Positions 1 to 7,634 of a DNA stretch of 64,000 bases are shown piece after piece. The DNA is from Neobacillus sp. FSL H8-0543 (GTDB lineage: Bacteria; Bacillota; Bacilli; Bacillales; Cytobacillaceae): assembly GCF_038592905.1 (NCBI RefSeq), contig NZ_CP151943.1, positions 902,001 to 966,000 of the forward strand, given 5' to 3'. Below the pieces are notes generated by a model that saw only the letters and a program-made list of their open reading frames with translations, was not told the origin of the DNA and ran no database searches. Position numbers and translations under genes: made by a program. Numbering within the stretch: the first letter of the stretch is position 1; the number at the start of each line of letters is the position of its first letter.

Positions 1-31
1 GGAAAGAAAACCTTCCCCCATTAATAGTTAA

Positions 32-1168
32 CTAATCCTTGTTGGTAATATATTTTGCCTTCTTTTCATTGTGCTCCTCAAGTGTTTTTGAGAATAACAC
101 CGTTCCATCACCTGTTGCCAGGAAGTATAAATTATTTGTGTCACTTGGCTCCAGTGCAGCCTCAATTGATGCCTTTCCTGCATTGGCAATCGGACCAGGA
201 GGAAGGCCAGTATGTTTGTAGGTATTATAAGGTGATTTGACTTCTAAATCTTCATATAAAACCCTTTCCTTATGTTTCCCTTGTGCATAAAGGACAGTTG
301 GGTCCGTTTGAAGCGGCATTCCCTGCTCAATGCGATTATAAAAAACACTTGAAATCCCTTTGCGATCTGCTTGCATTGTCGCCTCCTCTTCAATTAAAGA
401 AGACATTGTCAGCAATTGGTGCAAAGTAAGCTCCTTTTCGTTACTTGCCTCTTCATAAACGGCTAAGACCTTCTGAGTTTGGTCAAGCATAGCCACTACC
501 ATTTCTTCTACCGTAGGGTTCGTCTTATAAAACGGATAAGTTGCTGGAAACAGGTAGCCTTCCAGTGGATACTTCACATTAGGATTTAGAATATCGGTAG
601 TCAGCAAATTAGGATACCTACCCATTAATTTTTGAATAAATGCTTTATCATTTATTTCATTTAATACTTCTTCTTCGGGTCTATCTATTGCCTTTGCCAT
701 AATTTGAACAATTTCAGTTAGCTGTTTTCCTTCTGGAATCGTTAAATTAAAAGCAGACTGTTGAAGGACTTTCCCTGTTTTTAAACGATTGACAATCTCA
801 GAAATCTCCATTGAAGGACTTAACTCATATTCTCCGGCCATAAAACCTGACTCATTTTTAAATTTCACATAGTATTTAAAAACCTTTGCATTCTTAATCA
901 CACCACTTGCTTCTAATCTCTCTGATATCCCTGTCACAGATGAACCAATTGGAATATCAACCTTTTTTTGTTGTTTGCTGTCAGCATCAACAGGCTCAAG
1001 GGCTGACTTAATATAAAGATATCCGCCTCCACCAATAAAAACGATTAATATAAGGGTAAGAATTGTAATAATCATGACAATTCTCCGAACAATCCTTGCC
1101 TCGCTTTGCTGTTCAAGCATTCTTTTTTGTATTTGTGCTTTTTTTGAGTCTTTTTCATTTTTTGACAT
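32..1168 (-). CDS. mltG: Endolytic murein transglycosylase MltG (YceG family)
   Basis: This membrane-anchored lytic transglycosylase cuts nascent glycan strands and so ends peptidoglycan polymerisation outside the cell. The 378-residue protein has a charged cytoplasmic head, one membrane segment at about residues 30-55, then a LysM-like part and the YceG domain. The catalytic glutamate lies in SSLIEEEA, followed by the family signature GMPLQTDPTVLYAQG. An upstream start at 1204 is open, but the ATG at 1168 is preceded by GAGGAG and gives the usual MSKNE beginning. It is the yrrL position of B. subtilis and lies downstream of a terminator, so it probably has its own promoter. Confidence 0.93.
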   Translation of the reverse strand: MSKNEKDSKKAQIQKRMLEQQSEARIVRRIVMIITILTLILIVFIGGGGYLYIKSALEPVDADSKQQKKVDIPIGSSVTGISERLEASGVIKNAKVFKYYVKFKNESGFMAGEYELSPSMEISEIVNRLKTGKVLQQSAFNLTIPEGKQLTEIVQIMAKAIDRPEEEVLNEINDKAFIQKLMGRYPNLLTTDILNPNVKYPLEGYLFPATYPFYKTNPTVEEMVVAMLDQTQKVLAVYEEASNEKELTLHQLLTMSSLIEEEATMQADRKGISSVFYNRIEQGMPLQTDPTVLYAQGKHKERVLYEDLEVKSPYNTYKHTGLPPGPIANAGKASIEAALEPSDTNNLYFLATGDGTVLFSKTLEEHNEKKAKYITNKD

Positions 1169-1309
1169 TTTATACGGACTCCTCTCACATGACCCATGCT
1201 GCATCTATCTTTCAAACTCTTTTTTATTCATCTTTTAAAAAAGCATATCGATATTATTTCAGCATATAGAGCGAAGTTTGTCAATTTATCACGAAATATA
1301 GGAATTTTT

Positions 1310-1341
1310 GGTAAAAAAAAACGACCTTATTAGGTCGATTT
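1310..1341 (-). terminator. Intrinsic terminator after yrzB
   Basis: The stem CGACCTAATAAGGTCG on the minus strand is followed by a run of about ten T. It lies just downstream of the yrzB stop and ends the alaS-ireB-ruvX-yrzB unit before mltG. Confidence 0.8.
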
Positions 1342-1351
1342 TTTAAAAAAA

Positions 1352-1645
1352 TTATTCTTCGTCTTCTTCTTGTTCGTCAAAGAAAGTATTAAGCATTTCT
1401 TCAACCATGTCCCACTCTTCTTCTGTTTCAATTGGGATAAGTTCGCCGTCGTCGCCATCCTCAGAAGGGTTGAAAGCATAAGCATGAATCTCAGGTCCTT
1501 CTTCATCCTCATCTACTTCTCCAACTTGTTGGAATAATACGTACGATCTACCGAAGTCCTCTGATTCAAATGTAAACAACACTTCACATAGTTGCTCATT
1601 TCCTTTTTCATCTATAATTGTGATCTGGTTTTCTCCGTGTTCCAT
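1352..1645 (-). CDS. yrzB: DUF1292 family acidic protein YrzB
   Basis: This is a small, very acidic protein of 97 residues, belonging to the DUF1292 family. Its function is not known. It has the family core [14 protein letters not shown] and ends in a poly-acidic tail. The start is placed at the ATG at 1645, which follows GAGGTG with a six-base gap and gives MEHGEN, as in B. subtilis. A longer open frame starts at 1675 and would overlap ruvX. It is the last gene of the alaS-ireB-ruvX cluster, an arrangement conserved across Firmicutes. Confidence 0.85.
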   Translation of the reverse strand: MEHGENQITIIDEKGNEQLCEVLFTFESEDFGRSYVLFQQVGEVDEDEEGPEIHAYAFNPSEDGDDGELIPIETEEEWDMVEEMLNTFFDEQEEDEE

Positions 1646-1658
1646 TTTCTTCACCTCA

Positions 1659-2075
1659 TTAATTTCTGCTATCAAGATAGCCTTGTAAAATCATCATAGC
1701 TGCCATTTTATCGATTACCTTTTTACGTTTCTTCCGACTCACGTCCGCTTCAATCAATACCCGTTCCGCTGCCATTGTTGTCAGACGCTCGTCCCACAAA
1801 ACAGTATCAACAGAAAATTGCTTTTCAATTTCTTGGGCAAATTGCTTACTTGCTTCGCCACGCGGTCCAATTGTACCGTTCATATTTTTCGGCATTCCAA
1901 TGACTACTATTGTTATACCATACTCTTTTATTAATTGCCCAATTTCCTCAAAACCAAACTGATTTTTTTCTTCGTTAATTTTGAGAGTTTTAATTCCCTG
2001 TGCAGTCCAGCCAAGTTCGTCACTTATCGCAATGCCGACTGTCTTAGAACCTACATCCAATCCCATTATCCGCAT
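1659..2075 (-). CDS. ruvX: Putative pre-16S rRNA nuclease / Holliday junction resolvase YqgF (RuvX)
   Basis: This 138-residue RNase H-fold nuclease belongs to the YqgF/RuvX family (B. subtilis YrrK). Family members are linked to maturation of the 16S rRNA 5' end and were earlier proposed as Holliday junction resolvases. The N-terminal [16 protein letters not shown] carries the first catalytic aspartate, and VLWDERLTT carries the conserved DER motif. It starts three bases after the ireB stop and precedes yrzB, so the three are translated from one message. Length is normal for the family. Confidence 0.92.
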   Translation of the reverse strand: MRIMGLDVGSKTVGIAISDELGWTAQGIKTLKINEEKNQFGFEEIGQLIKEYGITIVVIGMPKNMNGTIGPRGEASKQFAQEIEKQFSVDTVLWDERLTTMAAERVLIEADVSRKKRKKVIDKMAAMMILQGYLDSRN

Positions 2076-2078
2076 TAC

Positions 2079-2345
2079 TTATCCCTCTCGTTGCTGTTTT
2101 AGATAGGACTTAACTAATTCCTCAATTATTTCATCGCGCTCAAGCTTTCGAATGATGTTTCGGGCATCCCGATGGCGCGGAATATAAGCAGGATCTCCAG
2201 ATAATAGATAACCGACAATTTGATTGATTGGATGATATCCCTTGTCCTGCAATGCCTCATAAACTTGAAATAGGACATCCTTGACATCGTGCTCAAAGGG
2301 TTCTTCTGGAAAATTAAATCTCATCGTTTTATCAAATGAGCTCAT
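2079..2345 (-). CDS. ireB: IreB family regulatory phosphoprotein (DUF965, YrzL)
   Basis: This small protein of 88 residues belongs to the IreB/DUF965 family. In Enterococcus it is a substrate of the Ser/Thr kinase IreK and affects cephalosporin resistance. The motif [15 protein letters not shown] and the later [14 protein letters not shown] are diagnostic. The start is taken at the ATG at 2345 because the family begins MSSFDKT. An open frame 16 codons longer exists but lacks support. It lies between alaS and ruvX, its usual place in Firmicutes. Confidence 0.9.
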   Translation of the reverse strand: MSSFDKTMRFNFPEEPFEHDVKDVLFQVYEALQDKGYHPINQIVGYLLSGDPAYIPRHRDARNIIRKLERDEIIEELVKSYLKQQREG

Positions 2346-2387
2346 AACATGCACCTCGCTTTTTTGTAGAGGAGATAATTGTATGTC

Positions 2388-2422
2388 TAGCAAAAGCGCC
2401 GAGGCGCTTTTGCATTGCTAGT
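2388..2422 (-). other. Strong stem-loop between alaS and ireB
   Basis: A perfect inverted repeat, GCAAAAGCGCC with a two-base loop and GGCGCTTTTGC, fills most of the gap between the alaS stop and the ireB start. The stem is followed by TAGACA rather than a T run on the minus strand. It looks more like a processing or partial attenuation element than a complete terminator. Confidence 0.5.
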
Positions 2423-2458
2423 TTAGTCACCTTCATTTTACACTACTTTGTTTCATTA

Positions 2459-5092
2459 TCAAATTGATTTTACCCATTCTTCAACGAATTGTAAGGCAGA
2501 ATCGAGTTTTTCAGGGTCTTTCCCACCAGCCTGTGCCATATCTGGCCGACCGCCGCCGCCACCGCCGCAACGTGTTGCGACTTCTTTAATCAGCTTACCA
2601 GCGTGGTAGCCTTTGTCAATTAAGTCTTTAGTTACTGCAGCAATTAGATTTACTTTACCATCATGTGCACTTCCCAGTAGGATTACTGCCGATCCGAGCT
2701 TTTGCTTTAAATCATCCGCCATATTTCTGAGATTATTCATATCAGCTGCTTGAACCTTTGCTGCTAATACCGTAACACCATCAATTTCTTTCGCTTTAGA
2801 AACAAGATTGCCTGCTTCAATGTTTCCCAGCTTTGTTGAAAGTGACTCGTTTTCACGTTGAAGCTGTCTCATTTCTGACATTAAGACTTCAATGCGGTTT
2901 ACCATTTCTTTCGGACTTGTTTTCAGTTTTTCTGATGCTTCCTTCAATAAGCTAACTTGCTCATTTAATAATTGGTATGCAGACTCACCTGTAACAGCCT
3001 CAATTCTCCTAGTTCCCGCACCAATACCACTCTCGGAAACAATCTTAAATAAGCCAATAACAGATGTATTTGGAACATGGCAGCCGCCGCAAAGTTCAAG
3101 ACTGTAATCTCCAACCTTAACGACACGTACGATATCACCATATTTCTCGCCAAATAGCGCCATTGCTCCCATTTCCTTTGCTTGAGCAATTGGCTTTAAG
3201 CTAATATCCACTTCGATATTTTTCCAGATCTTTTCGTTTACGATTTTTTCAATTTCCTCTAATTCTTCTGGCTTTATTTGGCCAAAATGTGAAAAATCAA
3301 AGCGAAGTCGATCGGTTTGTACGAGTGAACCAGCTTGATTTACGTGAGTGCCCAAAACGTCTTTCAAAGCTTGATGCAGTAAGTGAGTTGCTGTATGGTT
3401 TTTAATAATTTGCACTCGATTTTCTTGATTCACACTTGCTTTTACATTTTGGTTGGTTCTTAGGGTTCCAAATTGGACTACAGCTTTATGGAGATTTTGC
3501 CCGTTTGGTGCTTTTTGAACATCTTTAACGGCAACAAGAACTCCTTCAGCCTCTAACAATCCGCTATCAGCAATTTGTCCGCCACTTTCGGCATAAAAAG
3601 GTGTTAGATCGAGAATAAGCTGTACCTCTTCACCAGATACCGCTTCCTCCATTAGCTCACCATTTTTAACAATCGCAACGACTGTGGAGTTAGTTTGAAG
3701 TTCTCCATAGCCGACAAACTCACTTTTGATTTTTAGGTCACCAAGGATTCCGCCTTGAACCTGCATAGAATCAACATCATGCCTTGCTGCTCTTGCACGC
3801 TCACGCTGCAGTTCCATTTCTTTGACAAAACCTTCATGGTCTACCTTCATACCTTCTTCACCAGCATATTCCTCTGTTAATTCAACAGGGAAACCGTAAG
3901 TATCATAAAGACGGAAGATATCAGACCCAGTGATGGTGTCGCTTCCCTTCTCTTTTTCCTTTTTAATGACACTGCCAAGGATAGCAAGACCTTCGTGAAG
4001 TGTTTCATGAAAACGTTCTTCTTCATTCTTAATAACCTTTTGGATAAACTCTTCCTTGTCTTTTACTTCAGGGTAGAAATCCTGCATGATTTCCCCAACA
4101 ACTGGTACAAGCTCATACATAAAAGGACGATTAATGTTAATTTGTTTTGCGTAACGGACAGCACGACGAAGTAAGCGGCGCAAAACATAACCACGCCCTT
4201 CATTTGAAGGCAGTGCACCATCACCAACAGCAAAAGCAACTGTACGAATATGGTCAGCAATGACTTTAAAAGCAATATCCTTTTCTTTATCTACACCGTA
4301 TTTCACGCCAGAAATCTCTTCTGTAGCCCGAATTGTAGGTATGAATAAATCAGTATCAAAGTTCGTCGGCACATTTTGAACGACAGATGCCATTCTTTCT
4401 AAGCCCATTCCAGTATCAATGTTTTTCTTTGGTAGCGGTGTATAGGTACCATCTGGATTATGGTTGAATTGGGAAAATACTAGGTTCCATACTTCTAGAT
4501 AACGATCATTTTCGCCGCCCGGATAGTTTTCTGGATCGGTTGGATCATCTCCATACTCAGGACCTCGGTCATAGAATATTTCTGTATTTGGACCACTCGG
4601 GCCTTCCCCGATGTCCCAGAAGTTACCTTCCAGACGGATAATCCGCTCTTCGGGAATACCAATTTTTTTATTCCAGATTTCAAAAGCTTCATGGTCTTCA
4701 GGATGAATGGTCACGGATAATAGCTCTGGGTCCCAGCCAATCCACTTTTTATCCGTTAAAAATTCCCATGCCCATTCAATTGCTTCCACTTTAAAGTATT
4801 CACCAATCGAAAAATTTCCAAGCATTTCGAAAAATGTATGGTGGCGAGCGGTCTTGCCAACATTTTCAATATCATTGGTGCGAATTGATTTTTGAGCATT
4901 AGTAATCCTTGGATTTTCAGGAATGACACGTCCATCAAAGTATTTTTTTAATGTTGCTACGCCGCTGTTAATCCACAGCAAGGATGGATCTTCGTGCGGA
5001 ACGAGTGGCGCACTTGGTTCAACCGCATGTCCTTTTTCTTGAAAAAAGTCTAGATACATTTTTCTAATTTCTGATCCAGTCAGGTATTTCAT
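2459..5092 (-). CDS. alaS: Alanine--tRNA ligase
   Basis: Alanyl-tRNA synthetase joins alanine to tRNA-Ala and hydrolyses mischarged Ser/Gly-tRNA. The 877-residue protein shows the class II catalytic domain (from [17 protein letters not shown]), the editing domain with the zinc motifs HTATHLLH and CGGCH, and the C-terminal DHHA1 domain with a glycine run ([10 protein letters not shown]). Length is standard. It heads the alaS-ireB-ruvX-yrzB unit and is preceded by a T-box leader, so expression should rise when tRNA-Ala is uncharged. The ATG is preceded by AGGAGGCG. Confidence 0.97.
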   Translation of the reverse strand: MKYLTGSEIRKMYLDFFQEKGHAVEPSAPLVPHEDPSLLWINSGVATLKKYFDGRVIPENPRITNAQKSIRTNDIENVGKTARHHTFFEMLGNFSIGEYFKVEAIEWAWEFLTDKKWIGWDPELLSVTIHPEDHEAFEIWNKKIGIPEERIIRLEGNFWDIGEGPSGPNTEIFYDRGPEYGDDPTDPENYPGGENDRYLEVWNLVFSQFNHNPDGTYTPLPKKNIDTGMGLERMASVVQNVPTNFDTDLFIPTIRATEEISGVKYGVDKEKDIAFKVIADHIRTVAFAVGDGALPSNEGRGYVLRRLLRRAVRYAKQININRPFMYELVPVVGEIMQDFYPEVKDKEEFIQKVIKNEEERFHETLHEGLAILGSVIKKEKEKGSDTITGSDIFRLYDTYGFPVELTEEYAGEEGMKVDHEGFVKEMELQRERARAARHDVDSMQVQGGILGDLKIKSEFVGYGELQTNSTVVAIVKNGELMEEAVSGEEVQLILDLTPFYAESGGQIADSGLLEAEGVLVAVKDVQKAPNGQNLHKAVVQFGTLRTNQNVKASVNQENRVQIIKNHTATHLLHQALKDVLGTHVNQAGSLVQTDRLRFDFSHFGQIKPEELEEIEKIVNEKIWKNIEVDISLKPIAQAKEMGAMALFGEKYGDIVRVVKVGDYSLELCGGCHVPNTSVIGLFKIVSESGIGAGTRRIEAVTGESAYQLLNEQVSLLKEASEKLKTSPKEMVNRIEVLMSEMRQLQRENESLSTKLGNIEAGNLVSKAKEIDGVTVLAAKVQAADMNNLRNMADDLKQKLGSAVILLGSAHDGKVNLIAAVTKDLIDKGYHAGKLIKEVATRCGGGGGGRPDMAQAGGKDPEKLDSALQFVEEWVKSI

Positions 5093-5127
5093 TTCTCATC
5101 GCCTCCTATTTATTAAAAAAATGAACA

Positions 5128-5376
5128 CAAAAAAGCCCTCATCCCTAACAGGGACGAAGACTAGCCTCGCGGTACCACCCTGATTATGAACACAAGAAAA
5201 ACTGCATTCATCTCTCAAAATTGCCTTAACGCGGCACTCACGGCAGTGGTTAGCTGCACTCTGGATTAGCTTTCTGTTATCCTTCATCTAGAGCTTCTTT
5301 CAGCTATGGAAGCTCCTCTCTAAAAAGATGGACTATAACATACTTGATCCTTCAACATGTTCATTCAATATTCTAT
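5128..5376 (-). promoter_or_regulatory. T-box leader of alaS
   Basis: This is a T-box riboswitch on the minus strand. The hallmark T-box sequence AGGGTGGTACCGCG is at 5168-5181. It is followed by a terminator whose ten-base-pair stem CTTCGTCCCT / AGGGATGAGG runs into GCTTTTTT at about 5127-5160. Upstream lies an AGAGAGGAGCTT stem I region. Uncharged tRNA-Ala should stabilise the antiterminator. The exact specifier triplet was not assigned. Confidence 0.88.
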
Positions 5377-5382
5377 ATGAGG

Positions 5383-5411
5383 ATTATAGCGACACAAATA
5401 TCGTTTGTCAA
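5383..5411 (-). promoter_or_regulatory. SigA-type promoter of alaS
   Basis: The minus strand reads TTGACA (5406-5411), a 17-base spacer and TATAAT (5383-5388). This is a consensus vegetative promoter, placed so that transcription starts a few bases upstream of the T-box leader. Confidence 0.82.
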
Positions 5412-5448
5412 TATTCACCACTATTTAGGGGGCAGGTTCTTTTTATTA

Positions 5449-5556
5449 CCCAAACTTGGTTCCTTTACATGGTTCGGTCGATGAAACCCTCTTTCATCGA
5501 CTCAAACTACGTTCCATGACTTGGTTCGGTCGATAAAGGGCCGACAATATTATCGA
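5449..5556. repeat. 52-bp-period hairpin repeat, locus A
   Basis: GGTTCGGTCGAT occurs at 5471 and again exactly 52 bases later at 5523. The flanking sequence also repeats (CAAACTTGGTTCC near 5451 versus CAAACTACGTTCC near 5503). In the first unit, 5476-5502 forms a hairpin with 11-base arms and the 5-nt loop CCCTC (GTCGATGAAA / TTTCATCGAC). The second unit has a degenerate stem (TCGATAA / TTATCGA). The array lies between the yrrI stop and the alaS promoter. Together with the T-box and promoter it accounts for the gene-free stretch from alaS to yrrI. Confidence 0.75.
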
Positions 5557-5575
5557 GAATGGAAATATGAGAAAA

Positions 5576-6643
5576 CTACTCAGTATTAATATGGGAAAGG
5601 TGATTTTTCGCATGAATAATACCTACTTTAAGAATAGCTAGCGTTGGAACCGCCAAAATCATTCCAATGATTCCTCCAATCTCTCCACCTCCGGTTAATG
5701 CAGCCATGATTATTAACGGATGCATGTGCAGACTTTTCCCGACAATATAGGGGGATAATATATTCCCTTCAATAAATTGGAGCCCAAAAACAATGGCAAT
5801 GGTAATGAAGACCATTTTCCCTGAAGTCGTTGCAGCGATAACGATTGCTGGTACAGCGCCAATTATTGGACCAAAATAGGGAATCACATTCGTAATGGCG
5901 ATAACTAACCCTAAAATTAACGGATACTTCAAGTCGAATATCCAAAATAAAATAGCAGACACCGTTCCGATGATGACACAAACTAACAGCTGCCCCCTGA
6001 TATAACCGCCAAGGGATTCGTCAACATCCTTTAGAAACTTAGTCCCTTTTCTTCTCCATTTTTTTGGCGTCATATACCAAGCAGCTCGTTTCATTAAGTG
6101 AAAATCCTTTAGCATATAAAAAGCAATAAACGGAATAATCACGATAAGTATTGCAGAGTTTAGAAAGCTTAGCAGTATATCAACAATAACCGACAAAAGC
6201 GAATCTAATTTATTTTCAAAGGCGATTATCCCTTTATTTATTTCCTCCTGAAGGCCATCTGGCCATTCCCTTGTGTGTGATTGAAGTATTTTTATCCAAT
6301 CACGGTACTGCTCAGCAAGTATTGGAGCACTTTCAGATAGATCTCTTAATTGTGCGATTAATGCTGGGATACCTTTATAAAGGGCAAATCCAATCCCTCC
6401 AAAAAATAGAAAATAAATAAGAAATATGGCAATTCCGCGGTGTAAGCCTTTTTCATGGAGTTTTTCAACAATAGGATGGAGCAAATAGGTAATAAACCCT
6501 CCGATAAAAAAAGGAAAGACGATAATCAGAATGATTTTAACAACCGGAAGCCAAACAAAACGAATTTTAAGGAATACATAAACAGCAATTAATAATAAAA
6601 GAAAAAAACCAATTCGATAAAACCATTTCATGCGAATATCCAA
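5576..6643 (-). CDS. yrrI: AI-2E family transporter YrrI
   Basis: This multi-spanning membrane protein of the AI-2E transporter (PF01594, former UPF0118) family has 355 residues. The family includes the E. coli AI-2 exporter TqsA and Na+/H+ antiporter-like members, so the substrate here is unknown. About eight hydrophobic segments are visible, with the family motif NVIPYFGPIIGAVPA in the C-terminal half. The start is set at the TTG at 6643 (LDIRMKWFY), because AAGGAGG lies seven bases upstream. An ATG at 6709 would add an unsupported Asn/Lys-rich stretch. It lies upstream of alaS, as in B. subtilis. Confidence 0.88.
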   Translation of the reverse strand: MDIRMKWFYRIGFFLLLLIAVYVFLKIRFVWLPVVKIILIIVFPFFIGGFITYLLHPIVEKLHEKGLHRGIAIFLIYFLFFGGIGFALYKGIPALIAQLRDLSESAPILAEQYRDWIKILQSHTREWPDGLQEEINKGIIAFENKLDSLLSVIVDILLSFLNSAILIVIIPFIAFYMLKDFHLMKRAAWYMTPKKWRRKGTKFLKDVDESLGGYIRGQLLVCVIIGTVSAILFWIFDLKYPLILGLVIAITNVIPYFGPIIGAVPAIVIAATTSGKMVFITIAIVFGLQFIEGNILSPYIVGKSLHMHPLIIMAALTGGGEIGGIIGMILAVPTLAILKVGIIHAKNHLSHINTE

Positions 6644-6732
6644 CGAATTTGCCTCCTTATTATTATTATTTTTAGAGACATTCGTTTTAGTTATGCACTT
6701 TAAACACATTATCTAGTCTAAGGAAAAGCAAA

Positions 6733-6756
6733 ATCCCCCTCATATTCGAGGGGGAT
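6733..6756 (-). terminator. Intrinsic terminator after yrzQ
   Basis: The stem ATCCCCCTC / GAGGGGGAT lies just past the yrzQ stop and continues into ATTTTGCTTTT on the minus strand. Confidence 0.75.
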
Positions 6757-6761
6757 AATTA

Positions 6762-6896
6762 TTAGAATAATGCTCTTTTTACTTTTCTTTGCATTTTTTT
6801 CATCTGACGGCCAGACATCATGTTATTTCTTTGAGCGATGTTATATGCTGCTACACCAACACCCAACGCAATTACTGAAGTCATAACTTTATTCAT
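6762..6896 (-). CDS. yrzQ: Small YrzQ-like protein (DUF3918)
   Basis: This is a 44-residue protein with a hydrophobic N-terminal segment (TSVIALGVGVAAYN) and a basic, Met-rich tail (MMSGRQMKKMQRKVKRALF). It matches the small YrzQ/DUF3918 type found beside yrrI in Bacillus. Function is unknown. It may sit in the membrane through the single hydrophobic stretch. A GAGGTG site precedes the ATG, and the gene lies 27 bases after the yrzR stop, so both are probably co-transcribed. Confidence 0.75.
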   Translation of the reverse strand: MNKVMTSVIALGVGVAAYNIAQRNNMMSGRQMKKMQRKVKRALF

Positions 6897-6923
6897 TACG
6901 TTTCACCTCTTCTTCCTATTTCG

Positions 6924-7115
6924 TTAAAGGGTGTAACGACGCTCTTCTTCTTCAAACAAGTCATCCAGGGAACTGAGCGTTCCATCTTCTTCGACTTGAT
7001 GGGTGTTGATAATACCATTTGATACAGACAATTCAATAAAACAACCCCAGCAATAGTATTGATTAATACCAATCTTACCAATATCTTTGCTCTGACAATT
7101 AGGACATTTAAACAT
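6924..7115 (-). CDS. yrzR: Small zinc-ribbon-like protein YrzR
   Basis: This 63-residue protein has two CxxC knuckles at its N terminus (CPNC and CWGC), the pattern of a zinc ribbon, followed by an acidic tail (LDDLFEEEERR). It sits where yrzR lies in B. subtilis, between yrrD and yrzQ. No function is established. GAGGTG precedes the ATG. The longer frame overlapping it on the same strand lacks homology-like features and was left out. Confidence 0.75.
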   Translation of the reverse strand: MFKCPNCQSKDIGKIGINQYYCWGCFIELSVSNGIINTHQVEEDGTLSSLDDLFEEEERRYTL

Positions 7116-7127
7116 GAAAGGAACACC

Positions 7128-7601
7128 TCACGTATGATTTACGTCAACAATGATGGCATCCTTTCCGATCGCTGGGGGCGTCTCAGATTGTATTACTTGT
7201 TTACCTTCCGTAATATCCGAAAAGAAACCATCCGTGATTTCGTACCCTACGATTGTGCCCAATTCTTCATGAAAATATACATCCTCCAGCAGACCAAGTG
7301 ATTCTCCGCTTCTTGATAGAAGCATTTTACCGCTTAAGGAATGCTGATGGTTAATTGTATATTCTGGAATTGTTTTTAGTTTTTCTAATTGGTCATTATC
7401 TTCAATCATTACCCCATCCCAGCCAAAAGAAGATACATTATGAATGTCTAGATAGTAGTTTTGTTTGAAGAATACGCCTTTTTTTACCATTAATCCTTTG
7501 ACCATTCCGTCTATAATACACAAGTCAGTTACTTCACCGATTTTTGATCCTGATCTCGTTTCAAAAATTGGCTGCCCTTTTATTAAGGAAAATGTTCGCA
7601 A
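7128..7601 (-). CDS. yrrD: PRC-barrel domain protein YrrD
   Basis: This 157-residue protein holds two PRC-barrel-like repeats (GSKIGEVTDLCIIDG near the start and GESLGLLEDVYFHEELGTI near the middle), the fold seen in RimM and photosynthetic reaction centre H subunits. Its role is unknown, and RNA or membrane-protein association is a guess. The TTG at 7601 is preferred as start because AGGAGGTG lies eight bases upstream. The GTG at 7613 overlaps that Shine-Dalgarno site. It sits between recD2 and yrzR as in B. subtilis. Confidence 0.8.
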   Translation of the reverse strand: MRTFSLIKGQPIFETRSGSKIGEVTDLCIIDGMVKGLMVKKGVFFKQNYYLDIHNVSSFGWDGVMIEDNDQLEKLKTIPEYTINHQHSLSGKMLLSRSGESLGLLEDVYFHEELGTIVGYEITDGFFSDITEGKQVIQSETPPAIGKDAIIVDVNHT

Positions 7602-7634
7602 AGAGTGTCTCACCTCCTGTGAACATTTATAGTG

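Noticed and set aside
5096..5287. A 63-codon minus frame upstream of alaS
   Set aside because: It covers the T-box leader, whose conserved RNA sequence explains the region better.
6896..7126. A minus frame overlapping yrzR in another phase
   Set aside because: yrzR has a ribosome site and CxxC motifs; the other frame has neither.
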